Positions 9,960-23,500 of a stretch of DNA of 64,000 bases are shown here, one piece after another; the first letter of the stretch is position 1, and each line of letters opens with the position of its first letter. The DNA comes from Pararge aegeria (Eukaryota; Arthropoda; Insecta; Lepidoptera; Nymphalidae). The DNA lies in NCBI RefSeq assembly GCF_905163445.1, contig NC_053181.1, positions 5,332,001 through 5,396,000 on the forward strand, read 5' to 3'. Made by a program: the position numbers and the translations under genes. Under the pieces are notes generated by a model. It saw nothing but the letters and a program-made list of their open reading frames with translations, searched no databases and was not told where the DNA came from.

Positions 9960-11390
9960 TATTTTATTATGAATAGGATACCTTTAATGTTATAGCAATA
10001 AAACACAAAATTAGCATTATATTTTTTTATTTATTTGCACTGGTGGCATTGGTTACATCACTAGATAGTTCATTATCGAAATGAATGTAAAATGTTCACA
10101 CAGCACCAAAAACGGGTTCCAGTAAAAAAGATTTACGTCAAAGTTACATAGAATTAGCCGAGAGAACAGACAAACATCAATCAAATATGATATAGAAACG
10201 GATGGAACTTCTAATTTTAAATATTAAACCTATATTTACAATAATAATAGGACTTATAAATATTGCAGATTGTTTAAATAAGTAGATTGTTTATGAGCGC
10301 TTCTAACACATTGAGTGGGAGTAGCACTGATGTAAGAAGAGTAATGAAAAACTAGAAAAGAAAAATACAAGAGTTTCAAAGCAATCGAATAATATTGGTG
10401 CTTAACTTAATAAAACGCTATAAATTAAAAGATTTATTTGTCTCTTTATATCGTTGATAAAGCACTGTATATTAATTTTAGTTATTTAATTTATTAACAG
10501 TCACATAAACATGTGCTTCATCACGTATGCGATGTAGACAGACGTCTGCATGACGCTAAAAATTATATAAATAAAATTTAAATACATTTAAACGTTCTTT
10601 CATAAAGCGTAATATCATTTGCAAAGCTTCATATGTTATCGAACGGCCGTAATACATACGATTCATAAAATACTACCCTAATACTTAACAAAAATAAAAT
10701 TCTAACTATATTTACAATTTTATAAAAAGGCAGTGTCAACCACAACGCTGGCAAGATAAGAAATATTTTTGTTTCTAAATTTTAATATGGCTTATGTTAA
10801 GAAATATGAACAATAGAAATGAATGATAATTATCAAAACAGGGTGTTGAAGATGATAATTCAGAGTATTTAAAATATCACTTTGTAAATGTATAAAAAAA
10901 TCTTACACCTAAATATAATTTTTCATTCCAAAATGAGATTACGATTAAACGTTCACGTATATAAAATGAATATGAGATAAAAAACATAAAAAACAGAATT
11001 AAGTTAGATCAACAACATCATAAGAGAAATGGTTTAAATAGACCTTATAGAGTGTTGGAATGCATTTCTTTCAAGGCGATTGAAAACACACAATATCACA
11101 GTTTCCAATACATTATATAATTTTAACTAAAAGGAGCGAAGTTTATTACCCTAACGAACTAGCAAAACATTCTTCTTAATTAAGATGAAATTGTTTACAA
11201 TTTACATTTTTGCTTTGTGACCATCAAATCTAAATGGCACTCACTAGGGGAAGGTGACAAAACAATTTCTACTGACAATAATTTACTAGTTGAATAATCC
11301 TTGCCTCGTTGGCTTAAAATATAAAGCAAATTCTAAAGGATCATTACTAAGGATGGGCGTAATTTGTTACGAACTAATAACTGTATAAAT
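9960..11390 (-). other. Possible Cda5 3' UTR, AT-rich
   Basis: About 1.4 kb downstream of the Cda5 stop with no ORF and none of the repeats seen elsewhere. One AATAAA overlaps the stop codon (11390-11395). AATAAATAAA at about 10026-10036 (minus strand) is a more plausible end. I infer a long 3' UTR from the lack of repeats, not from a transcript. Confidence 0.3.
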
Positions 11391-11549
11391 TTATTCTTCG
11401 ATTTCGTGGTCGATCTTCGATGATCTGATGCCTGTTTTGCCGGTCCAAGGGTAAATCTCAGGGCATGGTTGACATGTCCTCATATATCGTACTCCGGATT
11501 TATGCCAAAGATTACATACTTTAGCGTTGTTGCACTTCTTAGGCCGATC
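11391..11549 (-). CDS. Cda5: Cda5 last coding exon
   Basis: It encodes DRPKKCNNAKVCNLWHKSG through RTCQPCPEIYPWTG to DHEIEE and TAA at 11393-11391. The Cys pattern closes the domain as in other insect family members. Confidence 0.9.
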   Translation of the reverse strand, partial: DRPKKCNNAKVCNLWHKSGVRYMRTCQPCPEIYPWTGKTGIRSSKIDHEIEE

Positions 11550-14500
11550 CTGTAAATTAACATACAATTTTAATAAACTTATCATTTAATAAAAGAAGAA
11601 AGACAAAATGTTAAAAATGTTACCGCATAATTGCACTGGAACGGTTGGAAGTTATTTAATCTGGAAATTGGAGTTGGATCCCGAACCCACTGTAGAGCTT
11701 GCCAGTTTGTTACAATCCATACATCAGGCATTTTATTGATGAAGTCTAAGAACTTGATGAAACCTTCTTTGTGGTGAGGTTGAGTAAACCAAGCTGCGTG
11801 GTAAAATAATCCAAATGGAGCCCTACAAAAATAAATATTTATTGTAATTAAAAACGAAAATCATATTTAGAAAAATATATAGATTCGAAAAAGTTGTCCA
11901 TCACTCAATATAGGTAAATGTATAAAGTACAAAGGTAAAGGTAAATGATAGAAAGTTACCTATTGCTCGTGTAGTGTCTGTCAAAGTTTTTCAAGATCAT
12001 TTTGTAAACACCATCAGAGTCAGGTGGGTTTGCGCAAGCGTCTCCCATAGAACATCTTCCACCATTTAAATCTTGCCACATCACCATCGGTACCTCCCAA
12101 ACTCCTAGAAAATTATTTATTGAATTGAAATAAAAGACTTATTCTCAAAAACACAGATAACACTAACTGCTGTTAGGAGTAAAAATTTATATTTATTCGG
12201 CTTTAGGTGTTTCCTAGAATTTAATCACAATTATTTATATTAGAAAGAAATTATTGAGTTTTTACTTTTCAATTTCTAAAGCGTTCTCTTCGAAATAAAA
12301 AAGATATAGGCACGAATTAATATCGAATTAAGAGACTCCCCCTGTTTTAAGGAAGGCTTGTGTGATAATAACATAAAACACAAGCACAAAAATAGCACGT
12401 TGCTGACTATAATAAATAATTTACCTGGGTATGATTTCGTCGGACACGGTGGAATCATGCAATCGTGGAATAATTTATAATCCAAAGTATAAGGCCAACT
12501 GGGTGGTTTATTTTCGTATACGGGCAAAGATGAGTCGTAAGTAAAATTCGAATCATACAACATTTTGAACATCTTATTTCCACCAACGGACAGGAAAGGT
12601 GCTCTCATTCCTCTAACATCTTCAAGCTTTACGCCACCATAAGCTGCTAAAATTTCTCTTTGGCCCCCAACTTCTCGATTCCATTTCTTTTGGGAAAATT
12701 GTTCACCAAAGCTATGACTGAAATTTCATGTTTGGTAAATTTTATTAAGGTTAAGTTGCACGATATATTCAAGTTTATTTTTTCAATTTAAGTTAATTCT
12801 AAAAATATTAATCAAGCCATACACCAACAAGTTTATAGATAGTAATTGAGTATTAAAAAGATATAACCAGGCAACTTGTGATAAAACATATAGAAAGGTA
12901 ATAATAATGATGCAGGTTTTACTTGTACTTTAATAATGATTATAATTTTTAAATGTGCAACGTTAAGCTTGGTGCTGAAACACTCATTAGGAACTTACGA
13001 AACCGTGTGTGATGCCATCTCGTGTCCAGCCGAATAAAGGTTTTGTACTTGACTATAATCCGTCCACTCATGGGATACGTAAAATGTGGCAGAAATTGGG
13101 CACCCGTTCGGGTTGACGCGGCCTTTCTCAAACAGATCCGCATAAAGCCCCTTGTTTAAGTCATTTACTGAATCGTCATATGTCAGCAGAACAATCTGCG
13201 GAACCTTGTCCACGGGCAAGTCGCCTGTTTCGTCGCGGGATATGGAATGTGATTGTGCATTTGGTTTGGGTGTGTTAATCAAGTGCCAGGAAGTGAAAGA
13301 ACAGGCAAGATAAGGTAGAGGCATTAAGGTAGAAGGGAAGAGAAAATAAATAAACATCAGATTATTAAAATTAAAAAAAAAATAGTACCTGTATAACAAA
13401 TAATAAGGTCTAAAATAAATATAAGAAACGGTATATAATATATATAGATGGCCATGAAACCAATTAGTTTAATAAGTAAGAGTCGTCAATTTTTTGTTAC
13501 AAATAGAGTTTAATATTATAAGAACCTAATTCAGGTTGTGGCAAATACTCGACTCATGTACGTCCATAGAAAACCCCGAAGAAATAAGTCAGTAGCAGCA
13601 AACAACGCATCTATTTTATTGACTTACGATATAGTGTGTGAGGCAAATTCGTGGCCATCTGCATATAAATTTTGTACTTGACTATAATCTGTCCATTCAT
13701 GTGATACATAAAAGGTGCCAGTTATAGGACACCCATTGGGATTGACTCTTCCCCTTTCAAAGAGTTCTTCATAGTATATTTTATTTAAATCATTTACCGC
13801 ATCGTCGAAAGTTATGAGTACGACCTGTGGTACTTCGCTGACTCTTAAATTTCCTGAGATACATATTTGATTAGAAATATATTCTAGCCAATTAATTTTA
13901 CTGCTTCAAGTAGCTGGGAATAATTTAAAAGTTTAAAATATTAATTAAATTTAATAACTGACTTACCGGGTATATCTTTTCCTCCGCAGAAACAGTCGGG
14001 TAAAAGACATACGTCCTTTCGGCATTTTGCAGCTGTCTTATCAGGAGTAGGTTGTGGATAGACTGATTCTGGTCTTCTTGGAGGATTAAGATAAATGTCC
14101 GGTATTTCGGCTGTCTTAGATACTATAGCTGTTGAAGGTTTCAGCGTCGGACGACTGCGACTGTTCCAAAAACAAAAGAAATTAGCATTTTACTAATTGA
14201 TCTTACCTCTTTTAAAACACATTTATATGATTGTGTAAAGCATGATTATAATTATAAAATTGCATTAAGTATGATTTAGATTGTAAATGAGAAAGCAATC
14301 ATCAATTTGAATACAAAGCACATGAAATTATTGGTCTTATAATATAAGTCTAACGTTGGAGGTGTTCCTCTATTTGATGTTTGTGGCGATGATTCTGAAC
14401 CACCCGAAGTAGAGAAATGTGCAGATCCCCTCCCTCTGGTACTGCTGGGCCTGCAAAAAAGTTTATTTAGTAAAATGTTCATTTAAAAGGGCTCATTAGT

Positions 14501-17500
14501 ATGCGTGAATTTAGGTTCAAGCTAATGAAAATATTTTGAATGATATTATTATCTAATAGGTCATCTATGCAAATCTCAATCAATAACTTTAAAAACTAAA
14601 TCAAGCATTTAAACGCATACTTAGTTACTGCTAGCGTTATCTTGTATAAGTGACGCCATGCAATAAATAGTATACCAAAATTTTTTGGTCCATTTTGATA
14701 TACTGGGTAGTTTAGGTGCACACATGGAACTAAATGATTATTTGCGATGTGGTGCTAGAAGGGTGTTGAACTACATTGAGGAACTTTTTACTGCAAAGTA
14801 AAAACAACATTTTAAAAATTAGCGTAAATTACATCAAATTACTTACATTAAACTATGTATATTACAATCTTTATAAAACACGTGTATAGAAATTGTGCAA
14901 ACAACGGAAATGGTCGCGTCAGGAGTTAACAATACAGAAATTCAACTCAACCGACTGGAAGTCCCCCAATGAGAAAGTAACATAGGAAGAATAGTAAGCG
15001 ACAGAGTTTAGCCATGGGTGCTATTATCATTGTTTTGGAAAGAGATTTATTCACATGCCAGTTACATCACGATGCGGAAAGTAAGGAGTATGAAGCCTCC
15101 ACCGTCAGTAAGTAGAAATGAAAAAACATTAAACTGCAAAGACTACTGGCCGGCGAGTACCTCTGGTATTTGATTTCGTTGCATTTTGAATTCGCTTGCA
15201 GACTGTTGTCTGATGAACAATTGGACGATGATTGGTAACTCCTGCGCCCACCTCCGAGGTTTTCCACGGCTAATTTTATTGCAGGATTGATACGAGAGGC
15301 TCTTGTTGGGAAGGATATACTCTTAGTAGTCGGTTTGGTCTCTACCTCAGTTTTTAAAGTTGTTGTCGATTTAGTTGTACTAGTAGTAGAAGCGATGTCA
15401 TTAACAGGTCGTTCGGTTTCTGTCACAGTAGTGGTTCTAATAAAATCAGGATTTTCTTTAGTCAACTGAGTCAAGTCGCTTTCGTCGTTGTATTGTTTGT
15501 TAAGACTACTATCATAGGATGGTCCTTCAACATCAATAATTTTTTGGTATTTACGCGATTTCTCATTTTCTGTCTTACTTTTTACAAAACTATTGAACTT
15601 TGATTTATAAGTTCCTTTACGTGGCGAAAACTCAGAACTAGGTACAATATCAAGCACACCTGCTTGTGTCATGGAATCAACAAAAGGAGCTTCAGTTATA
15701 TAGGGCATCGGAGTTGTTGTGGGTACAAAATTTTTTTTATATTCCACATTTGGGCCTGTAAATGTTATAGTTTCCACAGTAGGCGATATGTAGTGAACAA
15801 CATTGGGTTCTGTTATAATTTTCAAGTGCTTAACCATACTTTTAAATGGTTTTTCTTCAGAATAGTTCACTTTTTTCTTTTGAACACCTATATGAACAAC
15901 CTTTTCTTCAGATGGAGTTGTTGTTGATGCAGTGGTAGAAGTAATTTTTTCAATTCGCGAAGTAGAACTAGATAAATTATTGATAATATTTCTTATAATA
16001 TTTTTTACATTAAAAACTTCGGTAGTTTGATCAGCCAAAGCGTCATCTTCAACTTGATAAAGATAGTACGAAGGTTTTCTATCTGTATTTCGAAGTTTTT
16101 CAGAACTGTCTAGATTAAGTTTAGGAGTAATAGAGGTCAATTCTTTTCCAACAGTAACTGCAGATGTAGTGTCAATTCCAAAATGGAAATCTTCTGAGAC
16201 AATGTCTTTATCAACATTGTTTTTTTTAACATTGTAAGAATTATAAGGAAGTAAGATCGGTTCATTATTTATATAATCAAAATTTTCTTTATCTATACTA
16301 TATAAATTTGCATCAGAAGGGCGATTGAAGCCATTATCTAGTGCTTCATCTTTTTTTACAGTTGGTGAATTATTTTCAATAACAGTTTGAACATTTATAA
16401 CATTTTCAGTATATTCTTCGATACTGGAAGAAGTAGCTGGTCGTCTTAAAACTGTTTTTAAATAGTACTTTGTGCTATCCGTTGCAGGTGTTGTAGATGT
16501 TATTCGTGTTTTAGGTCGTATACTAGAACTTTCTATGGATGGTTTACGATAAATTAATGCTTCTTTGTCCACAATTGTTCCCGGGCTTGCATTAAATCTT
16601 GGTATGATAAGACTAGAAGATCTTTTATCGTTAATTTTATTATTATCGTCCTTATAATCATTATAAGCCTCACTAATATCCTGACTTTCATCTGTGATGT
16701 TGACTAACTTTTGAATATGTTGCTTCTTACTTTGAGGATTTATTGGAATATTTTTATTTCTAGACATTGCGTAGTTTTCCAAAGGTTTTGAAATTAAAGT
16801 TAACGTATAGGGGTCCTTAGTATTGTTAAAATTCCTACGAATTGAGAAACCAGTTGTTAATGAAAATAACTTTTTGTCACTTGCAGCAGGCGACTGGTGA
16901 ACCAATTTAACAGCATTATTATTGTTAGTCACACGAGAAGGTTTTCTACGAGTTGGCAATTTTTCAGTCGGTTGTAAGTCTAACCTATATGAGTTATCTG
17001 TCTTTTCAAAAGGCTTAGCAAAGGATGAAAAGTTGATGAGAGGTGATAATGTAGAGGGAAGTGAAGAAGTGGACTTTTCGACAGAATTTTGGTATGTAGA
17101 GGTTTCAGGATTACGAATGGGATTTTCATCGGACGATGATCTGTCAAATATAAAGAATTGATTCTAAATTCAGCTCCATAAAATAATTTTCTATTATATA
17201 ATAAAAGATAAAACAAGCAAAAGACGATTTCCAATATTATAATGTAAAGCTTCTCAGGTAATTACACTATGCAAGTAGACTGCTTATTATACATAAGATA
17301 CTACAAAAGCCAAATCAAATATAGTTATACATATTTCATTTAAAAGGCTAGAAAACATAAAGAAAGGATAAAAACGGGACAAAATATAAATATTAAATTA
17401 ACAAATAATGTGGTTTTTCTTGATATTGCAACAACCTTTAAACCGACTATAAAATTAGTACCAGACCTAGATTAGTAACACAAAATACTTATCAGCCTAA

Positions 17501-20500
17501 AGGTTGCCATGAGTTATGTAATGGAATGAAAATGGTAATGAAACACATAATGAGTAAATGTGAATTGAAAAATGACGATGGATTTCTACGAGTATTTATG
17601 ATCTATGCCTTGATGATCTATGATTTAACAGAAGTAAGAATCACTCTTTTGTAGTACCTTGGGCTATACCGAACCGAGGTCATTGCTTCGGTATAAGGAG
17701 CAGTAGTAGTTGGACGTCGTGTAGTAGTGGTTGTTGTGGTAGTAGTAGAAGTGGTTGTGCTTGTGCTAGTTGTAGAAGGAGTTGTGCGTTGGGAACTAGC
17801 TTCATAAACAGTCGTCCTCACGCTGCTTGGAATGTGATCATAGCCCAATTCGTTACCATCGCCCCTGGATTATTTATATCATAACATTATGTTAAAAAGA
17901 AGTATAAGTTTATATTATGTAAATTGCATTCATTCGGTATATTTTTAGATATACCGAAATAATAAAAAAAACATTACCTTGTCTGTTGGCGTATGGAAGA
18001 TTGGTACTGGTTCTGGTTGCTTATCTGAAATTTAATTATTACAAAGTTTAAAAAAAATGAATGATTTCTATTATTCATTTAATAATTATTACGTATATAA
18101 AAAAAAATCAAGGCAGATCGATTATTAATTAAAAGTAAAATAGGGCCTTTTATATTTGTACGGATTTTTTTAAAAAAACGAACTAGTATTAAAATTCAGA
18201 ACTTGGCAATAGCTACACTGATCTTGACAAAATTCGCACAAATATTACAGTACCTATATGCATTATGGAGAAAGGTATCTACGGCAATTAAAAATCATGT
18301 TTGTTATACTTTTTACTTATGCTCGGCTTGGATGTTCAACAAATATTGACGATATTTGCATCCTGAATCCTGAGCATAGAATGCTTTTTATTTCGGGATT
18401 CTATATATATTATAGGGTATTCAATATAAGGGTTACGCTTCGATCGCATGGATTACTATTTGAACGGAATCGAATGAGCAACGCCTAGTTAATGTTCCCC
18501 ATTAGTGCAAAGTAGGTACCGCTGTTTTGATTCCATACAAAACGTTAACCACGTTTCCACGAGATCTTATACGTAGAAAACCTAGGCATGCTAGACATGC
18601 TAGGCACTCACAAAGAAAAATAACAGGAAAAATATACCTGTGGCTGAAGAAGGACATCGTCGTAATCATCAGGTGAAACTGGCCTTGGAGTGTACGTTTC
18701 AACAGGTCGTCGAGCTGGTGGAGGAGTGCCTCGGTACGTCTGCTGGACTGCTGGCCGAAGCGAAGCCTGGTTATATTGCTGAACATAGTCTGCCAACACC
18801 CGGTACCAATCACCCGTTATTCCAATAAATATACTATCAATATTGTTATACAGAAGATTAAAAGTTGTTAAGAAAGTACTTAAACAATATTTACATCTTA
18901 TAAAACCTGTAAAAGTCCAAATTTTATGCTTCCCTAAAACTGATAAGAAATTAACTGCCCTATTATTTCTCTAAGAATACTAAGAGCTGGGTTGGTAAAA
19001 CCCGTCTTTTAAACAAATCTCTTAAAATTAGACTAGTAGTTCGTGCTATCAAACATTCAAATAAGTTGTTCAGCTTTATTTTAGTAAAAATTTACAATTG
19101 AATTATTTTATTAATGATATGAAATATTATATATTTTTTAAACAATATTGTGAATACATGAGTTATGTGCTTCAATAATATAGTAGTGATGTTAATAAAG
19201 GAACTATACCATAAATAAATTATCTGTTATACCTTACACGAATTATAAAAGCTAATGTGCTATTTTTTCAGTTAAACTAATATAGTGATTTAATGTATGA
19301 AATTAAAGAAAATTACTCAGTTATTATTTGAAACAAATCTTATATTACAGAAGATTAATATAAATCTATGGTATTACAATATTGCATTACTTCAGGAGTT
19401 CAGAACGGAAACGTTATACAGTTTATATAAATGGTTTTAAAGTTAACAATAACATTTTACAAGTTTGTTCACATGATCGGTAACGGGTAAGATAGTGAAT
19501 TGTATTTTTCTCACCTGTATCTTTGTACAATTCACCATCTTCATCATACACAGCGTAATAAGGATCGTATTGATCAGCACTGTAGGTTTGGGATCCATTG
19601 TACAGCATTTTAGGTCGGGGGCTGGCCGAATAAGAGGTCGGTGTAATACTTTCTGTCGGTTCCAAACTGTAAAGTTTAAAGTATAATGAAAAATAAAAAC
19701 CATGTATAAAATAGTTTATGATTTAACAAAATATTGAGATGTATAAAAATTAATACAAACTACACTACACCGTTGGTCCTCAGAATAGTCAATATTTACA
19801 GTCTAGTCAAAATTAGTCATACTCATACCAGTAAAGTCATTAGGTTAAGTAAAAGTGGTAAGGTTATAATAGGCAGGAAATATGTTCAGCAGCTAAATAG
19901 AATGTTCCGTTTAAAAGCTATACTTTAAGTATATAAGAAGGATAAAAGATTATTAAAAGACATGAAAAATAATTAAGTGCTTACAACCAAAGTTATGTGC
20001 TATACAAAATACAACATCAACCTAACGTTAGTTGGCTTCAATTTATTGATTACCTGTTTATTCTATCGTCATGGCTAGTCTTAGTAAAGCGAGTCTCTTG
20101 TTTAAAGCTGTCCCGAGGTGTAGTATATTTCATATTCTGTGCGACGATGTTCTGATGACGAACTCTTTCTCTAGTTTTTTTATTATAATCTCCGTTACTG
20201 ATATGATATTTTTCAGTTGTTGGCTTGGCAAGTCTATGCCTGACAGTATAAGGACGCAACGTAGTCTGGTTAAGATATTTTGGAGGCCTTAATGTGTTTG
20301 GATTATGATTCGGCTTTCTTAAATGTACAGTCTTATTTCGATATACATATTGATTGTTGGCAGTGTTGACGTAGTCAACCATTACTGGTACTGGAATTTT
20401 TCCATTAGGACTTTTGACCTGTTGTTTATATGGAATTTTCGTGACAACAGATAAGTCATTATGATTTTTAGTTACGGAATCTTGTTTAAATAAGTTATTT

Positions 20501-23500
20501 GCTTGCTTTGGTGAAGAATTACCTATTTTTGTATTCTCAGAAGATCGAATATCATCATACTCCTTATAATTCTGTGCCATCGCAGGCCTTTGCGGCTTTA
20601 CTTCTGAACTTGGCATGTATTTAGGTTTAACAGCAGGTTCATAGTAATACTGTTCGTCTTCTTCATCATAATAATAATCATTCATTTCTGGCGAAGGCTT
20701 TGGTATTGGCCTGCGCTTAGGGGGAACAGTAGTTGACGTTGTTAATATTCTATTTTTACTTTTTATAGGTAGCTGTGTTGATGATTGTAATGTTCGGTAA
20801 TACGAATTTCCCTGTTTTGGAGTTTCTGTTACAGTGCCTTGTTTAAGAACAAAGGTTGTTGGAATAGTTACACCGGTAGTTAGAGTTTTCCAATAATTAT
20901 GTAATGCTGAGAGCTGCTCATCCACTAATGTTGATGTAGGTTTGGGAGTAGATTGGATAAATGCTAAAAACGGATTAACATTTTGAGATTGGACATTCGA
21001 CAGAAAGTTAGATATTGTACTGGATGATAACTGCGGCTGAGGCGTAACTTGCTTATGATTTTTTGGCATTAGGAAACCAGTTGGTGGTGCGGTACCCTGT
21101 CCTATTAAGTAAGGTTTCTGTGTAACCATTGGCGTCGTGTGAGAATACGTTAGTGGTCGTACTGCATATGGCTGTTGAAGAGTATTCTCATTAGGTGCAT
21201 TAAAACTATAACTAAGGGGCAGTTGACGATCATCTTTAAAATTTGGTGGCTTTATATGGCTGGCTATATTTGGTCTAAAAATTTCTCCTTGATTTACAGG
21301 TGTCAATTGTTTATTGAAATGATTTGGAGGTTGTTCTCGAGTATTTTGAATATAATTCTGCGGTACTGTTTCAGGTCTCTGAAGCAACTGATGTTGATAC
21401 TTTTGTACTTGTTTAGGAGTTGAACTCACAAGCCTCTGAGACGGACCTGCAGTACTGCTAACTTCTGCAGAGACTGTAAATGGCCTTGGCGTGTTTAAAC
21501 CATTTTTTAAAGTTGACGAAAGCAAATTGATATCTGTATACGAAGCCGTAGCATACAAAGGATGATTGCTAGCTATTTTTGGCGGATTTAATTCATCTTT
21601 AGTGTTAGGATTTGGTGTTGTTACACCAATAATTGAATAATGATCATCGCGCAGCTTCTCCAAAAAAGTATCAAAGTTGAACTCTGGATTTGCAAAAGGG
21701 TTTTCTATTTTGGCAAATTTATGACCAGGATCATTGTAACCGTAAGATTTTACTGGTACATTTTGATTGTCATCATCATTTTCTTCCTCTTGTGAAGACT
21801 CTTCTTCGTCACTGGATTCAACATCTTCATCTTCCTCGTAATCTGGACCGTTGTTATTGACTTGTTTGTTACCACCATTAAAACTACTTTGAGAAGCAGG
21901 ATTGTTATTATTAACCTTATTTTCACGGTAATTATTTACTGTAAGTACAGAATTAGTTGTTTGTATAGGTTTTCCAGTCACTATGGAACTAGATAGATAA
22001 GATGAATCAGAAGGAGATACTGAATTTGGTTGTTTCGTCGAATGCACTGTTATTAATTGATTATTTTTAATATTTAGTGCATTGTTATAAAATCCTCCAG
22101 CAAAAGCAGAATAAGGATTTTGATTATTATTCAAAGACGATATTGGTGGGCTTTTTGTTATTATTTGAGTTCCACCATTAAATTGAGGACTTTTCTGATT
22201 TATAGGATCCGGTATACTTGCTTTAAACGGTCGATTTTGAATATTATCCATATTATAAGGTACGTAAGAATTTGCTGATGAAAAAAAATTACTATTGAGC
22301 AAAGGTTTTCTGTTATTTGGATTTTGCTCAATGTTATGAACAAGTCTTTGATTTTGTAGATTAGGATTTAAATTATATTGATGTAAGTGGATGAGCTTTT
22401 GAGGTTTAGGATTCGGCCAATTTTTGTCAGGTGACCTAAAACCATTTTTTAAATAAAAACGTATTTGCCTCTTTCCCCTTTCACTGTCTTCTAAATCTTC
22501 TTCATTGTATTCATCTTCATTTGATTGTTCATCGAATTCAATATATTCCATAACTTCATCGTTTTCATTCTCATTTTCGTTTTCATTCTCATTATCGTTT
22601 CCATTGTCATTTCGTTTTGATATCTTATCTGGTGTTACAGAACTATTTCCAGAATTAACTACTATGTCTCTCTTTTTTCTTGAAAGTGTATTCTGAGTTA
22701 TGTCTTTAACCTTACTAATATCAGTCAAAAAGTCTTTAGGTCTGTCGATTGAGTCAGTCACATCGTCATATTTTTCAACTCTGAAATCACGACAGTCATT
22801 TAGTGTTTATATATCCGTTAAACAGTCAATTAAATAAGTTAAAATGTAAATTACCTGTAGGTTTGAGGTGCTTGTGTTACAGTAGCTGTCCTTCGTTCAT
22901 CAACTTGCGTTCCAAAAGAGAATGATCCTATTTTGCTATTTTGATTAATCGAAGAAGGTATGATGTTTGAATTGAATGTTCTTCCAGAGTTAGTTTGGGA
23001 AACATAGCCATCTCTGTCCTTTTGAACTTGTCCTATTGTCGAAGGCTGTCCTCTGTAAACTCTCTGCTGTCTATCACTTTCGATTTCTTCAACTGGTGGT
23101 AAATCATCTACCTCCGCGTACAATTGTTGCTGTAAAAGTACAATATATTTTGTCAAATTTAAAAAAAAGAGTTGATTGTTGGTTTACGACTGTTGAAACA
23201 ATTCATTGTTCTGATGTAGTTAAAACAAAATTTATAAGCCTAAGGAATATAAATTATGCGACTTAGGATATACATAGCAAGGTCTGCTCTCTTAAATTCT
23301 TTTTTACTTATTACATTATCAAGATTTTCATAGTATAAGCATATCCTACCGTTTTGTCAGAATATGCTGACTGGAATTTCTTACAATAATAGATAAGTAT
23401 TTTCTTTTTCTTCGATGTAAGTTAAATAGTTGAAGACTTCATGACTATTTTCGATGAAAGGAGTTCTACGAACCTTTTCGTATTCTTGTCTATTGAACTT

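Noticed and set aside
11390..11395. Poly(A) signal of Cda5 overlapping its stop codon
   Set aside because: AATAAA is present, but cleavage so close to the stop would leave almost no 3' UTR. I prefer a signal further downstream, without proof.
12276..12424. Coding continuation after Cda5 exon 12717-12425
   Set aside because: The open frame runs on by chance past the donor at 12424; the next conserved segment (VWEVPMVMW) is in the following exon.
15287..15469. Plus-strand Val-rich ORF
   Set aside because: Antisense shadow of the Thr-rich part of the large Cda5 exon.
16922..17161. Separate gene on either strand at 16.9-17.2 kb
   Set aside because: The frame of the Cda5 exon runs through to the acceptor at 17141, so this is the start of that exon and the Met at 16959 is internal.
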